Assembly (NCBI RefSeq): GCF_002804065.1
Contig: NZ_CP024955.1
Location: forward strand, 1,426,001 to 1,490,000
DNA length: 64,000 bases
Reading direction: 5' to 3'
Origin: Kyrpidia spormannii
GTDB lineage: Bacteria; Bacillota; Bacilli; Kyrpidiales; Kyrpidiaceae
The notes under the pieces: model-generated
Seen by the model: only the letters and a program-made list of their open reading frames with translations
What the model was told of the DNA's origin: nothing
The model's database searches: none
In this document: positions 43,883 to 51,935 of the stretch, one piece after another
Layout: every line of letters begins with the position of its first letter
Numbering within the stretch: position 1 is the first letter of the stretch
Position numbers and translations under genes: made by a program

Positions 43883-44119
43883 ATGATCGAAGAACGATTT
43901 GCCCGACTTCGCGCCGTCATCGAGGCGTGGGAAACCTGGGAGGCGGAACGGGGAAAAGAGTTTCAGGATTTGTTCGAACGGGGAGACGAATCGGCGATTC
44001 GTCGGCTCATGGAGGAGATGCAGACCTTGCGCCGCCGGCGGCGGGCTTTAGAGGCTTTTGTGCAGCGGTGGGCCGAAGGCGGGTCCCGGTCCGTGGGCGG
44101 GAGGGGGGGCGATGGCTAG
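43883..44119 (+). CDS. small coiled-coil protein
   Basis: 78 residues, almost wholly charged helix (ERFARLRAVIEAWETWEAER; MEEMQTLRRRRRALEAFVQR) with a glycine-rich tail. Starts 15 bases after the delta-like gene and overlaps the helicase start by 8 bases, so all three are probably one transcript. It resembles the C-terminal coiled coil of its upstream neighbour in composition. No family recognised. Confidence 0.65.
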   Translation: MIEERFARLRAVIEAWETWEAERGKEFQDLFERGDESAIRRLMEEMQTLRRRRRALEAFVQRWAEGGSRSVGGRGGDG

Positions 44120-45524
44120 AGAGGTGTACCCACCCAGAGCGGTGGAAGGTCTGGAACGTTGGCACTGGCGCATGGCGGCTGCCGGATGGACATTGACGGA
44201 GGAGCAGTGGAAAGCCGTTCAGTCCCCCCATCGCCGCATCGCGGTGTATGCTGGACCGGGAACAGGGAAAACCACGGTCCTGGCCGCCCGGGTCTTATTT
44301 CTGATCCAGGTTCTGGGAATGCGCCCGGCAGATCTTTTGGTGACCACCTTTACCCGGGAGGCGGCTGCGGAGCTGAAGGAGAGATTGCGCCCCTGGCTCC
44401 CCAGCCGGAGTTTGATTGAGATGGAGATGGGAACCCTCCATTCTCGAATGTTGCGGTGGTGGGTTCGGGAGAGTGGCCAAGTCCCGAGACTTCTCACTCC
44501 AGAGGAGCAGAGGCGGTTAGTGGAAAAGGCGGCCCGCAGATGCGGGACATCCGGGGAGGAGGCCGCAGCGGCCCTGGCAGTGGCCAAGTCCCGGCGCCCA
44601 GGTCGGGACCAGGTGCCGACCATGCTTTGGGAGATCTATGAAAGTGAACTGCGGCGGTACGGCGCATGGGATTTTGACGACATTCTCATACACGTCCACG
44701 AACTTTTGTTCGAACAAGGTCGAAGACCGCCTTGGAAAGCGGTCCTGGTGGACGAAGCCCAGGATCTCAATGAAGTACAGAGTATCCTGGTGGAAGGGCT
44801 GGCGCGAGATGGGCTACTCTTTATGATCGGCGACGATGACCAGTCGATCTATAGATTTCGCGGAGCGGTTCCAATATATTTTCAAGGCCATCTCAGCCGG
44901 CCGGACACCGCTGTCTTTTACCTGTCCATCAACCACCGGTCCCATCAGGGACTCGTAGAACCCTGCAACCGTTTGATCGCCAACAACGGGGATGCCCGGG
45001 GTAAATCGATCCGGGCGTTGCGCCAAGGCCCAGGGCCCGAAGTCAGGCTTTTTCCCGATGAATGGGAACAAGACCGTTGGTTAAACCGGGTGTTGGCTCA
45101 GGAAGCCGTCCAGGGAACGGCTGCCGTCCTGGCCCGGACTCACCAACAGTTGCAGAGGGCGTTGGGCCGGGGAGGCGGAGAGCATCGGTATGGGGTGAGT
45201 TGGTTGACTTTCCACGGGTCAAAGGGCCGGGAATTCGACCATGTGTATATCCTCGATGCCGTGGAAGGGTCTGCACCGCACTATCCCGGCGCCCCGGGCA
45301 AAAAACGGGATCAGGAGCTGGAGGCTTCGGCTGTCGAGGAAGAACGGCGGTTGTTTTATGTGGCCATGACCCGGGCCAGAGAGCGGTTGGTGATCTTGGT
45401 TCCGGCGCGTATCGAGGGAAAGGAGACTCGAATGAGTCGCTTTCTGGCCGAGGCGGGTTTAGCGGAACAAAAATTGCCGGGTAGTCGGTGGAGAGGCCTG
45501 AGAAAGATCTTGCGCCGGGAGTGA
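44112..45524 (+). CDS. short UvrD/Rep-like SF1A helicase
   Basis: 470 residues, well below the 650-750 of PcrA/UvrD. Helicase motifs: I YAGPGTGKTT, Ia TFTREAAAELKERL, II VDEAQDLN, III GDDDQSIYRFRGA, IV INHRS, V TFHGSKGREFDHVYILDAVE, VI RRLFYVAMTRARERL. Insertion domains 1B/2B appear reduced. ATG 44112 is preceded by GGAGGGGGGG and lies inside the previous gene. Possible roles are repair or removal of nucleoprotein or stalled polymerase; the delta-like neighbour favours the latter, by inference. Confidence 0.85.
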   Translation: MAREVYPPRAVEGLERWHWRMAAAGWTLTEEQWKAVQSPHRRIAVYAGPGTGKTTVLAARVLFLIQVLGMRPADLLVTTFTREAAAELKERLRPWLPSRSLIEMEMGTLHSRMLRWWVRESGQVPRLLTPEEQRRLVEKAARRCGTSGEEAAAALAVAKSRRPGRDQVPTMLWEIYESELRRYGAWDFDDILIHVHELLFEQGRRPPWKAVLVDEAQDLNEVQSILVEGLARDGLLFMIGDDDQSIYRFRGAVPIYFQGHLSRPDTAVFYLSINHRSHQGLVEPCNRLIANNGDARGKSIRALRQGPGPEVRLFPDEWEQDRWLNRVLAQEAVQGTAAVLARTHQQLQRALGRGGGEHRYGVSWLTFHGSKGREFDHVYILDAVEGSAPHYPGAPGKKRDQELEASAVEEERRLFYVAMTRARERLVILVPARIEGKETRMSRFLAEAGLAEQKLPGSRWRGLRKILRRE

Positions 45525-45564
45525 GGATGTGGTACAGTAACTTTTGCCGCCGCATGGAGGCGGG

Positions 45565-45594
45565 TTGCAAAAAGAGGGTCGCAGGGTATATACT
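45565..45594 (+). promoter_or_regulatory. promoter of the tRNA operon
   Basis: TTGCAA (45565-45570), 18-bp spacer, TATACT (45589-45594), about 70 bp before tRNA-Thr. Confidence 0.65.
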
Positions 45595-45665
45595 AGAGAT
45601 GATTGCATTGTAAAGCAGGGGTGGGTTGAAGCGCGGAGCGGATCCGGAATTCCGTGGCCGAATCT

Positions 45666-45741
<76 letters not shown>

Positions 45742-45747
45742 CGGTGT

Positions 45748-45832
45748 GGAGGGGTACCAAAGCGGTCAACTGGGGCGGACTGTAAATCCGTTGGCGTAGC
45801 CTTCGTAGGTTCGAATCCTACCCCCTCCACCA
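45748..45832 (+). tRNA. tRNA-Tyr (GTA)
   Basis: Acceptor GGAGGGG/CCCCTCC, anticodon GTA, long variable arm of a class II tRNA, CCA encoded. Confidence 0.95.
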
Positions 45833-45880
45833 CGACCGCACAGCGAGGTTCCCACCGGAACAAGTAAAACCGCATAACGC

Positions 45881-45956
45881 AGGGGTGTAGTTCAGCTGGT
45901 AGAACGGCGGTCTCCAAAACCGCATGTCGTGGGTTCGAATCCTGCCACCCCTGCCA
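45881..45956 (+). tRNA. tRNA-Trp (CCA)
   Basis: Acceptor AGGGGTG/CACCCCT, anticodon loop with CCA, encoded 3' CCA. Confidence 0.95.
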
Positions 45957-45960
45957 ATGT

Positions 45961-46037
45961 GGTGGGTATGGCGAAGTGGCTAACGCACCGGATTGTGGCT
46001 CCGGCATTCGAGGGTTCGATCCCCTCTACCCACCCCA
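45961..46037 (+). tRNA. tRNA-His (GTG)
   Basis: Acceptor GTGGGTA/TACCCAC with the extra G-1 (45961) facing C73, the tRNA-His hallmark; anticodon GTG; CCA encoded. Confidence 0.95.
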
Positions 46038-46041
46038 AGAT

Positions 46042-46116
46042 TGGGGAGTAGCCAAGCGGTAAGGCAGCGGACTTTGACTCCGTCATGCGAAGGTTCGAAT
46101 CCTTCCTCCCCAGCCA
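46042..46116 (+). tRNA. tRNA-Gln (TTG)
   Basis: Acceptor TGGGGAG/CTCCCCA, anticodon TTG, CCA encoded. Confidence 0.95.
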
Positions 46117-46119
46117 TGA

Positions 46120-46195
46120 GAGCCATTAGCTCAGATGGTAGAGCACCTGACTTTTAATCAGGGTGTCGCAGGTTCGAGTCCTGCATGGCTCACCA
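46120..46195 (+). tRNA. tRNA-Lys (TTT)
   Basis: Acceptor GAGCCAT/ATGGCTC, anticodon TTT, CCA encoded. Confidence 0.95.
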
Positions 46196-46202
46196 TAGAA
46201 TT

Positions 46203-46285
46203 GCGGGTGTGGCGGAATTGGCAGACGCACCAGATTTAGGTTCTGGCGGGCAACCGTGGGGGTTCAAGTCCCTCCACCCGCACCA
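46203..46285 (+). tRNA. tRNA-Leu (TAG), integration target
   Basis: Acceptor GCGGGTG/CACCCGC, anticodon TAG, class II variable arm, CCA encoded. Its last 55 bases plus one are duplicated exactly at 58555-58610, so this gene is the attachment site of the downstream element, which keeps it intact. Confidence 0.95.
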
Positions 46286-46286
46286 A
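46231..46286 (+). repeat. attL, 56-bp attachment site
   Basis: From the anticodon arm of tRNA-Leu (CAGATTTAGG) through the encoded CCA and two A. Identical to 58555-58610. Confidence 0.93.
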
Positions 46287-46382
46287 AAAACCCTTGAAAT
46301 TATACGCAAAGAGACAAGTCTAGTGACGTTTCTTTCGTCTACAGTACCGCACCAGACTCGCAAGATTCTTGGACGAAAAAGG

Positions 46383-46429
46383 CCTCTTTCCTGTTGGTCC
46401 AGCTACTCCAAACAGGAAAGGGGTTTTTC
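46383..46429 (+). terminator. terminator at the element's left end, overlapping the integrase ribosome site
   Basis: CCTCTTTCCTGTT (46383-46395) pairs over 13 bp (one G-T) with AACAGGAAAGGGG (46411-46423), followed by five T. It would stop transcripts coming from the tRNA operon. The 3' arm contains the AGGAAAGGGG that serves the integrase TTG start. Confidence 0.8.
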
Positions 46430-47531
46430 TATTGCCACGTATTCGATCCACAAAGCATTCTGTTCAGGCTAACGCATGGCAACAGGCCGTCGAGGAATAC
46501 CTGTTGTATCGAAAAGCGGACGGGCTACGGGAAAGCACACTTAAAGCGCAAAGGGAAACATTAGCGTTGTTCTTTCGACGTTATCCTGAAGCCTGGAATG
46601 ATCCGCAAAAGGCCGTCCTACAGTTTTTGAGTGAGGACATCAAACCCTCCACATATAACTACCGCTTAACCTATTTGAAATCGTTTTTTGACTGGTGCAT
46701 TGAACAAGGCTTTTTCCAAGAAAATCCTGTAAAACGCTTCAAAAAGCGCAAAACTGACCATCGGATTGTTCAACTTGACGAGACGATTATGACAAAGTTA
46801 TTACAATTGCCTGATAAAAGTACGTTTGCAGGACTTCGGGATTATGCGTTGTTTTTATTGACACTCGACACAGGAATCAGGCCAAGAGAGGCATTCCAAC
46901 TGACCAAAGACGACATTAACCTGCGCTCCTGTGAAGTATACGTCAGAGCGGACGTATCAAAAACAAAGATAAGCCGGACGTTGCCTATATCGCCCATGAC
47001 CGTAAAGGCCATTCGACAACTCATAAACGCAAGACATCCAGCATGGAAAGATGATGTTCCAATATTCACCTCAGCAGACGGAACGCCACTGACCAAGAAT
47101 TCTTGGGGAGACAGGCTAGAAATGTATTCCAAACGTCTAGGCGTCCATATCCGTCCCTATGACCTCCGCCATACGTTCGCATTGTACTTCTTGCGTAATG
47201 GAGGCCACGCACTGGCGTTGCAAAGGATGATGGGTGTTGATCGTCAAGTAGAATTGACCCCGGTTTGGCACTGAATTTTGACCCCCCTCAGAAAACGGAA
47301 GTCATTGCTTGCCATGTCGTGTCGTCACTCAGGGTTCATCGTCGTCGGCCGTTGTCCCAACGGGCCGAGTGTATCGGCCCTGGCCGCTCCGTCAAGGGAC
47401 GCTTCGCTCGCCCAAGGGCGCCCTTGACCTCGCGGCTGCGGGCCGATGGGGGGCCCTTAGGGGACAACGGCCACGTGTGCGTGTCGCACACGCACGGACA
47501 ACATGGGGTACCAAGTCCGCCGGGCTGGTGA

Positions 47532-48290
47532 TTAGGCGGAGGCATCGGCCTTGAGCTTGTCCTTCATCCGGTAACTGTGACCCTGAATGTGAAAAATGTG
47601 ACTGTGATGCACCAGACGATCAATGATGGCGGCAGAAGCAATTGTATCGCCAAACACCTTGTCCCACTCGTCAAAAGGCATGTTGGTCGTCAGGATGATT
47701 GATCCCGTCTCATAGCGCTTGCTGACGAGCTGGAAAAAGAGGTTCGCCCGTTGCTTGTCCATGGGCATGTAGCCCAACTCGTCGATGATCAGCAGGTGGT
47801 AGCGGCTCAGCGACGCCAGCTTTTGGGGCGTGGAACGATCCGCTAAACTGGCATACAAGAGATCCGCCAGTTCAGAGGCGGTGAAAAACGCGACCCGGAG
47901 TCTGGCCGTGCACGCTTTGACCCCAAGGGCAATCGCTAAGTGCGTTTTTCCAACCCCTGGAGGACCTAGGAAAATAACGTTTTCTTTTCGGTGGATAAAG
48001 CCGAGTTCTCCCAATTCCCGAATCTCCGCGGCATGGAGCGAAGGTTGAAACGAGAAATCGAACTCCTCCAATGTACAGATCCGCGGGAATCGCGCCAGAT
48101 GAATCTTCGTGGCAATGGACCGGTTGGTCTTCTGCAACACTTCCGCTTCCACGAGCCGCGTGAGAAAAGCTTGGTAAGTCAGCTTCATTTTCACCGCGTT
48201 CTCAATTTCCCGTTCCACCACCTCCCGCATATACGGCAGTTGGAGCGTTTTGAGATGTTGTTTCAGGGTCTCCATCGCATCTTCGGTCAC
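47532..48290 (-). CDS. istB: IS21 helper ATPase IstB
   Basis: 252-residue AAA+ protein that assists target selection and strand transfer. Walker A GPPGVGKTHLAIALG, Walker B LLIIDELGYMP, sensor ILTTNMPFDEW. GTG start with GGGGGAG upstream. Follows istA by 15 bases in the usual order. Intact. Confidence 0.95.
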   Translation of the reverse strand: MTEDAMETLKQHLKTLQLPYMREVVEREIENAVKMKLTYQAFLTRLVEAEVLQKTNRSIATKIHLARFPRICTLEEFDFSFQPSLHAAEIRELGELGFIHRKENVIFLGPPGVGKTHLAIALGVKACTARLRVAFFTASELADLLYASLADRSTPQKLASLSRYHLLIIDELGYMPMDKQRANLFFQLVSKRYETGSIILTTNMPFDEWDKVFGDTIASAAIIDRLVHHSHIFHIQGHSYRMKDKLKADASA

Positions 48291-48305
48291 GGGAACTCCC
48301 CCTTG

Positions 48306-49781
48306 TTAATGCAACAGTTGACTGTAGTAGGACAACGGGCGAATGGTGTCGGCGCGCCGAGATAACGCCTGGACCTCGACGTTTCTCGAAGAGGCGGCCG
48401 GTTTTGTCGGGTAGTTGGCCAGCAGTTTCAACACGACCTTCTCGTCCGTGGCTCCGTAAGCCAAGGCCTCCTTCAGGGCCATTTCAATAGACTCGTCGCT
48501 ATAGGTGCTGCGCATGTCCAGGATGCGGGCGGCATGGTACCGAGCGTTGTGGGCATACCGACGGGTGAGCCCTTGGTAGAATGCCGCACCGCTGGGAAAC
48601 ACCTCGCAGAATCGCTGACGAACCGAGACACGCTCCCGGTGAGGCGCCTGGTGTTCGGGCAGCGTGTGGATCGAGCCGGTGTCTCTCGATTTGACGTGCC
48701 GACACAAGAAGGTGCCGTCTGGGCCGTACATCTCGACATATGCCCCCCTGGGTTGCGTCACCCACACCTCCCGGCCGAGGTAGGAGGGCGGGACCGAGTA
48801 TTCCACGTGATCGACGGAGATGTATCCGTCTCTGCTGACGCGGCGCAAGACGCGCACACTGTCGACATACCTGCGCTCGGGGAGGGGCCGTAAAGCCGCC
48901 CGGTCCGCCTCAAACCGCTCCAACGGGGTTTGTCCCAACCGGCGGTGCACCCGCTGATTCTCCGATTCGTCAAAGGACTTCCCTTGGGTAATGAGGTCCT
49001 CAAAGTCTTTGAACTCCGTCCCTTTGAGGAAATGCTGTTCCAGCATATAGAAGGCCCGTTCCACTTTCCCCTTCGTTTGGGCGCGGTACGGGGCGCATGC
49101 ATACGGGTCCATCCGGTACAGTCCCATGACCTTGAGAAATTCCGGGTGGTACCGTACAGCTCCATCCGGCCGATGATCCACGACCATTTGACCGGCATTG
49201 TCGATCAGCACCCTCTCAGGCACACCGCCAAAGTGGCGAATCCCGCACTCCAGAGCTTCCAGGACCGTCTCCAGCGTTTGATTCAGCGCAAAGTGCGTGT
49301 ATCGCATTCGACTATAACTGAGAATGTAACGGTACGCGTATACCTTGACCTCCTTGCCTCCTATCTTTACTGAGTACTCCGACCAGTCGAACTGGGCTTG
49401 TTCACCTGGAGCCGTCTCCATCCGCTGAACCCGCACTTCGGTGTGCGGCTGTTCTTTCTTCAGCCGCTGCAGACACCGGTGAACCGCAGAAAGTGAACCT
49501 TGGTACCCCATCTTCTGCAACTCCGCATAGATTCGTGTTCCGATCAATTGTTTTTCCACGTACATCTGTCGAATGTGCTCCAGGAATGGGTCTGTTGCCC
49601 GAGCCGACGGCTTCTTTCGCACATACTTGGGTGGATCGTCTCCCCGCAAGGCACGACGCACAGTGTTGCGCGAAATTCCCAGTTGCCGCGCAATCGCCTT
49701 AATACTGACACCGCGGGCATGGAGTGCTCGAATCGCAGTCCAATCCTCGATAGAGATCAACCCTTTCTCCCCCGCTCCCAC
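48306..49781 (-). CDS. istA: IS21 transposase IstA
   Basis: 491 residues: N-terminal helix-turn-helix (IKAIARQLGISRNTVRRAL), then an rve-type DDE core with AQFDWSEYSVKIGG, VLIDNAGQMVV and a glutamate in KGKVERAFYMLEQHF. The C-terminal half (VEYSVPPSYLGREVWV) is the Mu-transposase-like domain. GTG start. Appears intact, so the insertion sequence may still be active. Confidence 0.95.
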   Translation of the reverse strand: MGAGEKGLISIEDWTAIRALHARGVSIKAIARQLGISRNTVRRALRGDDPPKYVRKKPSARATDPFLEHIRQMYVEKQLIGTRIYAELQKMGYQGSLSAVHRCLQRLKKEQPHTEVRVQRMETAPGEQAQFDWSEYSVKIGGKEVKVYAYRYILSYSRMRYTHFALNQTLETVLEALECGIRHFGGVPERVLIDNAGQMVVDHRPDGAVRYHPEFLKVMGLYRMDPYACAPYRAQTKGKVERAFYMLEQHFLKGTEFKDFEDLITQGKSFDESENQRVHRRLGQTPLERFEADRAALRPLPERRYVDSVRVLRRVSRDGYISVDHVEYSVPPSYLGREVWVTQPRGAYVEMYGPDGTFLCRHVKSRDTGSIHTLPEHQAPHRERVSVRQRFCEVFPSGAAFYQGLTRRYAHNARYHAARILDMRSTYSDESIEMALKEALAYGATDEKVVLKLLANYPTKPAASSRNVEVQALSRRADTIRPLSYYSQLLH

Positions 49782-50192
49782 TCAGATTAGTAGGAGCGTA
49801 CCAGTCTATCTGGTGGGGGTCAATTTTCACTGACGATCTGGGGTCCATTTTCAGTGTATATCAACAGATGGGACACAGTGACCTGTCTATGACCAAACGT
49901 TACGTTGCTTTGACAGATGGTGATTTACGCCAACAGCATGACATGGCGTCTCCTGCTATGAAACTTGTACAACAGTCTAAGAGAGTGCGGAAGGTACGAA
50001 AATGAAGGATAGGTGTACTGCACCGAACCATTAGGGTCTGTATTAAACACAGATCACTTGCGTTCTCCTAGAGGGAGAAGGAAAGGGTCTCATTTGAAAT
50101 GAGGGCTTAAATCAATGATGGGATTGCCGACGAAAAAACGTCGGGAGTTACGTACGAAAAACGGACTCAACCCAAAAGGGAGGCATACACTC

Positions 50193-50414
50193 ATGACAAA
50201 GACGTATGACGTTCATCTAGTCCTGTCGGATGATGAAGACGCTATGCTGAAAAAGTTAAAAAAAGTCTACTTTCAAAATTCAAATAATGATGATCTAACC
50301 ATTCATGAGATAGCTACGCTCCTGTCATACGCCATACGTATCCTGAACTTTCATGTTCAAGAGCTGGAAGAAGCGCTGGAGGAAGTGAAACGAAGAAAAG
50401 AGAAAACTAGCTAA
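50193..50414 (+). CDS. small helical protein of the element
   Basis: 73 residues: a beta-like start TYDVHLVLSDDEDAM, then helices ending in an acidic/basic coiled coil (VQELEEALEEVKRRKEK). The pattern recalls ribbon-helix-helix DNA-binding proteins with a helical tail, but that is only a suggestion. AAAAGGGAGG nine bases before ATG 50193. Followed by a strong terminator; an excisionase or copy-control role would fit its place beside the integrase. Confidence 0.6.
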   Translation: MTKTYDVHLVLSDDEDAMLKKLKKVYFQNSNNDDLTIHEIATLLSYAIRILNFHVQELEEALEEVKRRKEKTS

Positions 50415-50440
50415 GACAATCATTCGCATACGAAATATAT

Positions 50441-50472
50441 GTCTCCTAGAAGCCTCTAGGAGACGTTTTTTT
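50441..50472 (+). terminator. terminator inside the element
   Basis: Perfect 10-bp stem GTCTCCTAGA/TCTAGGAGAC, loop AGCC, followed by seven T. Confidence 0.92.
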
Positions 50473-50549
50473 GTTGGGGGGGATATAAATGTATTGGCGT
50501 CGATTTTAGGGCGCTCAGAGGGCGATTTTGAGCGTTTGAGAGTACATAT

Positions 50550-50810
50550 ATGGAAATGGCACGAGCAATACGCAGGGAAAAGGAGTTGATTGGGAACAGA
50601 CAAGGACAAAGAAGTGATTTAACTTCGGCTCATGATGAGCCAAAGTTGGAAGGACGTTGGTCAGAGCAAATATCGAAGAGTTATGACATTAGCGAGCAAC
50701 ATATTCGTCGTCTCGACAAACTCAACGAACTAATCCAACCCCTCCAAACTCTCGTAGACCAAGGAAAACTTTCAATCAAAGCGGCAGAGCAGTTGGCGTA
50801 TATTTCATAA
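50550..50810 (+). pseudogene. ParB-like partition protein fragment
   Basis: 86 residues matching the middle of plasmid ParB/Spo0J proteins: EMARAIRREKELIGNRQGQR, DLTS, then a helix-turn-helix-like QISKSYDISEQHIRRLDKLNELI and SIKAAEQLAYIS. The N-terminal nuclease-like box II domain and the C-terminal dimer domain are missing, and ATG 50550 lacks a ribosome site. An upstream stop closes the frame at 50529. Probably a decayed remnant, though a short regulator is possible. Confidence 0.6.
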
Positions 50811-51060
50811 AATATTCACAATTTTACTAGTTAATTTTTGCCTTGCTCACGATTTACATATTATGGAGGGACTATTTCGTTCTGTTGAATGTAAGTGTCA
50901 TAAAATTGTCACAAATTTACTAGTGAATTTTTGCCTTTCTCAACTATTACTATATATAGAGGGACATATTTCATTCTGTTGAATGTAATTTTCATAAATT
51001 ATTCACAATCTAACTATTAACGCATTATGGAAAATATCTTTTATTATATATAGAGGGATA
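50805..51060. repeat. tandem repeat, 93-94 bp unit, about 2.8 copies
   Basis: Units start at TCATAA 50805, 50898 and 50992. Each runs TCATAAAnTnTTCACAA, then TTACTAG-like, then ATTTTTGCC (copies 1 and 2), a TATATAGAGGGA-like box and, in copies 1 and 2, TTCTGTTGAATGTAA. AT-rich, non-coding, directly after the ParB fragment; a partition or origin site is plausible. Confidence 0.75.
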
Positions 51061-51091
51061 AAAATTTAGAATTAGTCAAATACATAAGTAT

Positions 51092-51177
51092 CACTCCCGC
51101 CACACAAACGAATACCAGGCAACTCCCCGTTGTACCGTCGTCCGATATGGACGATGTTTTAATTTTAGGCGGGAGTG
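51092..51177. promoter_or_regulatory. nested inverted repeat upstream of the XRE gene
   Basis: CACTCCCGCC (51092-51101) and GGCGGGAGTG (51168-51177) are exact inverse copies 66 bp apart. Inside is CGTCGTCC...GGACGATG. Could fold as a long RNA leader or act as a DNA site; no T run follows directly. Confidence 0.55.
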
Positions 51178-51231
51178 TCTCATTTTATTTTACTCTTAAA
51201 TTTCATTCAATGGATTGAAAGGAGTGATTAA

Positions 51232-51468
51232 ATGACACATTTGACGCCTGAAGTAGTCCGAATCGTACGCCAATTCAAAGGCATGACGCAAGCGGAGTTA
51301 GGCAAGACCGCTGGTATTAGCCAACGAATGGTTGCCTACATCGAGGCAGGCGCATGTCGGATAACAGAGAGAATGGAACCAAAGCTGAGGCAAGCGCTTG
51401 GCATTGACGATCAGACGATTCGAGAGATTCAAAAAATTTACCAACGTGTTACAAGCGATTCCAATTGA
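51232..51468 (+). CDS. XRE-family transcriptional regulator
   Basis: 78 residues with a single Cro/CI helix-turn-helix: MTQAELGKTAGISQRMVAYIE. GAAAGGAGTG precedes ATG 51232. Short one-domain regulators of this kind control lysogeny or copy number in mobile elements. It stands before the replication gene, so it may regulate replication. Confidence 0.85.
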   Translation: MTHLTPEVVRIVRQFKGMTQAELGKTAGISQRMVAYIEAGACRITERMEPKLRQALGIDDQTIREIQKIYQRVTSDSN

Positions 51469-51561
51469 CCAAAAGTAATATATAGAGACTCCGCCAATGG
51501 GACGATATTCGTCTTGTGGCGTATGAACAGAGTAAAACTATGGGAGGAAACATGTAAAACT

Positions 51562-51906
51562 ATGGAAACGAGGCGTTTTAGACTTGCCTTTATTTGGCAA
51601 AATGACGCTACTGGCATTGGTTGCGAAGGTTATTTGCCAACGTTGGAAAAACGTTTGTTCTTTCGTGGATCTATCTTCGCTCCTAAAAAACTGGAAAAAG
51701 AAGAGGTTCTTTACACAGTTGTAGAAACGTTGAGGCAATATTTCCCTAACGACTATCTGCAAATAAAAGGAAATAACCAAATATTCCCTCAAAAAGAGTT
51801 GCCAAACGTTTCCTATCGTTGCAAGCCAGAATATTTGTATAACGGTTGTGAACGTTTGGCTAACTTGGCGTTAGACTACCAAAATACTAAAATCCAAGTA
51901 TTTTAA
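51562..51906 (+). CDS. hypothetical protein of the element
   Basis: 114 residues, start METRRFRLAFIWQNDATGIG; no membrane segment and no motif I recognise. GGGAGGAAAC lies 11 bases before ATG 51562; ATG 51523 would add 13 residues. A TATATAGAGA box at 51478-51487 upstream resembles the repeat-array box. Ends about 30 bases before the primase start and probably shares its transcript. Confidence 0.6.
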   Translation: METRRFRLAFIWQNDATGIGCEGYLPTLEKRLFFRGSIFAPKKLEKEEVLYTVVETLRQYFPNDYLQIKGNNQIFPQKELPNVSYRCKPEYLYNGCERLANLALDYQNTKIQVF

Positions 51907-51935
51907 TATGATTTATGAAAGGGGACATAGGCGAA

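Larger units (their letters stand above)
47235..49866 (-). mobile_element. IS21-family insertion sequence
   Basis: Ends TGTTGAT...ATCAACA, with further inverted similarity in the subterminal TTGACCCC blocks. A 6-bp target duplication GATGGG flanks it (47229-47234 and 49867-49872). Codes istA and istB on the minus strand. It is more G+C-rich than the element it sits in, so it was acquired separately. The 250 bases left of istB (47275-47531) hold no gene. Confidence 0.9.
46432..50005 (+). pseudogene. int: tyrosine recombinase (integrase), split by an IS21-type insertion
   Basis: Phage-type integrase. The N-terminal SAM-like domain is intact (residues 1-110), as is the catalytic Arg in DTGIRPREAFQLT and the HxxR box YDLRHTFALYFLRNGG. 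The insertion sequence enters after LQRMMG. The rest resumes at 49873 with HSDLSMTKRYVAL, which holds the last catalytic histidine and the tyrosine nucleophile. Joining 46432-47234 to 49873-50005 gives 936 bases, exactly 312 codons in one frame. As it stands, translation stops at 47274 in IS sequence, so the enzyme is inactive. TTG 46432 is the likely start. Confidence 0.9.

Noticed and set aside
47235-47274. C-terminal residues VDRQVELTPVWH of the integrase frame
   Set aside because: They are encoded by the insertion sequence end, not by the integrase gene.
50805-51060. CRISPR array
   Set aside because: The repeats are contiguous 93-94 bp units without unique spacers, and no cas gene is present.
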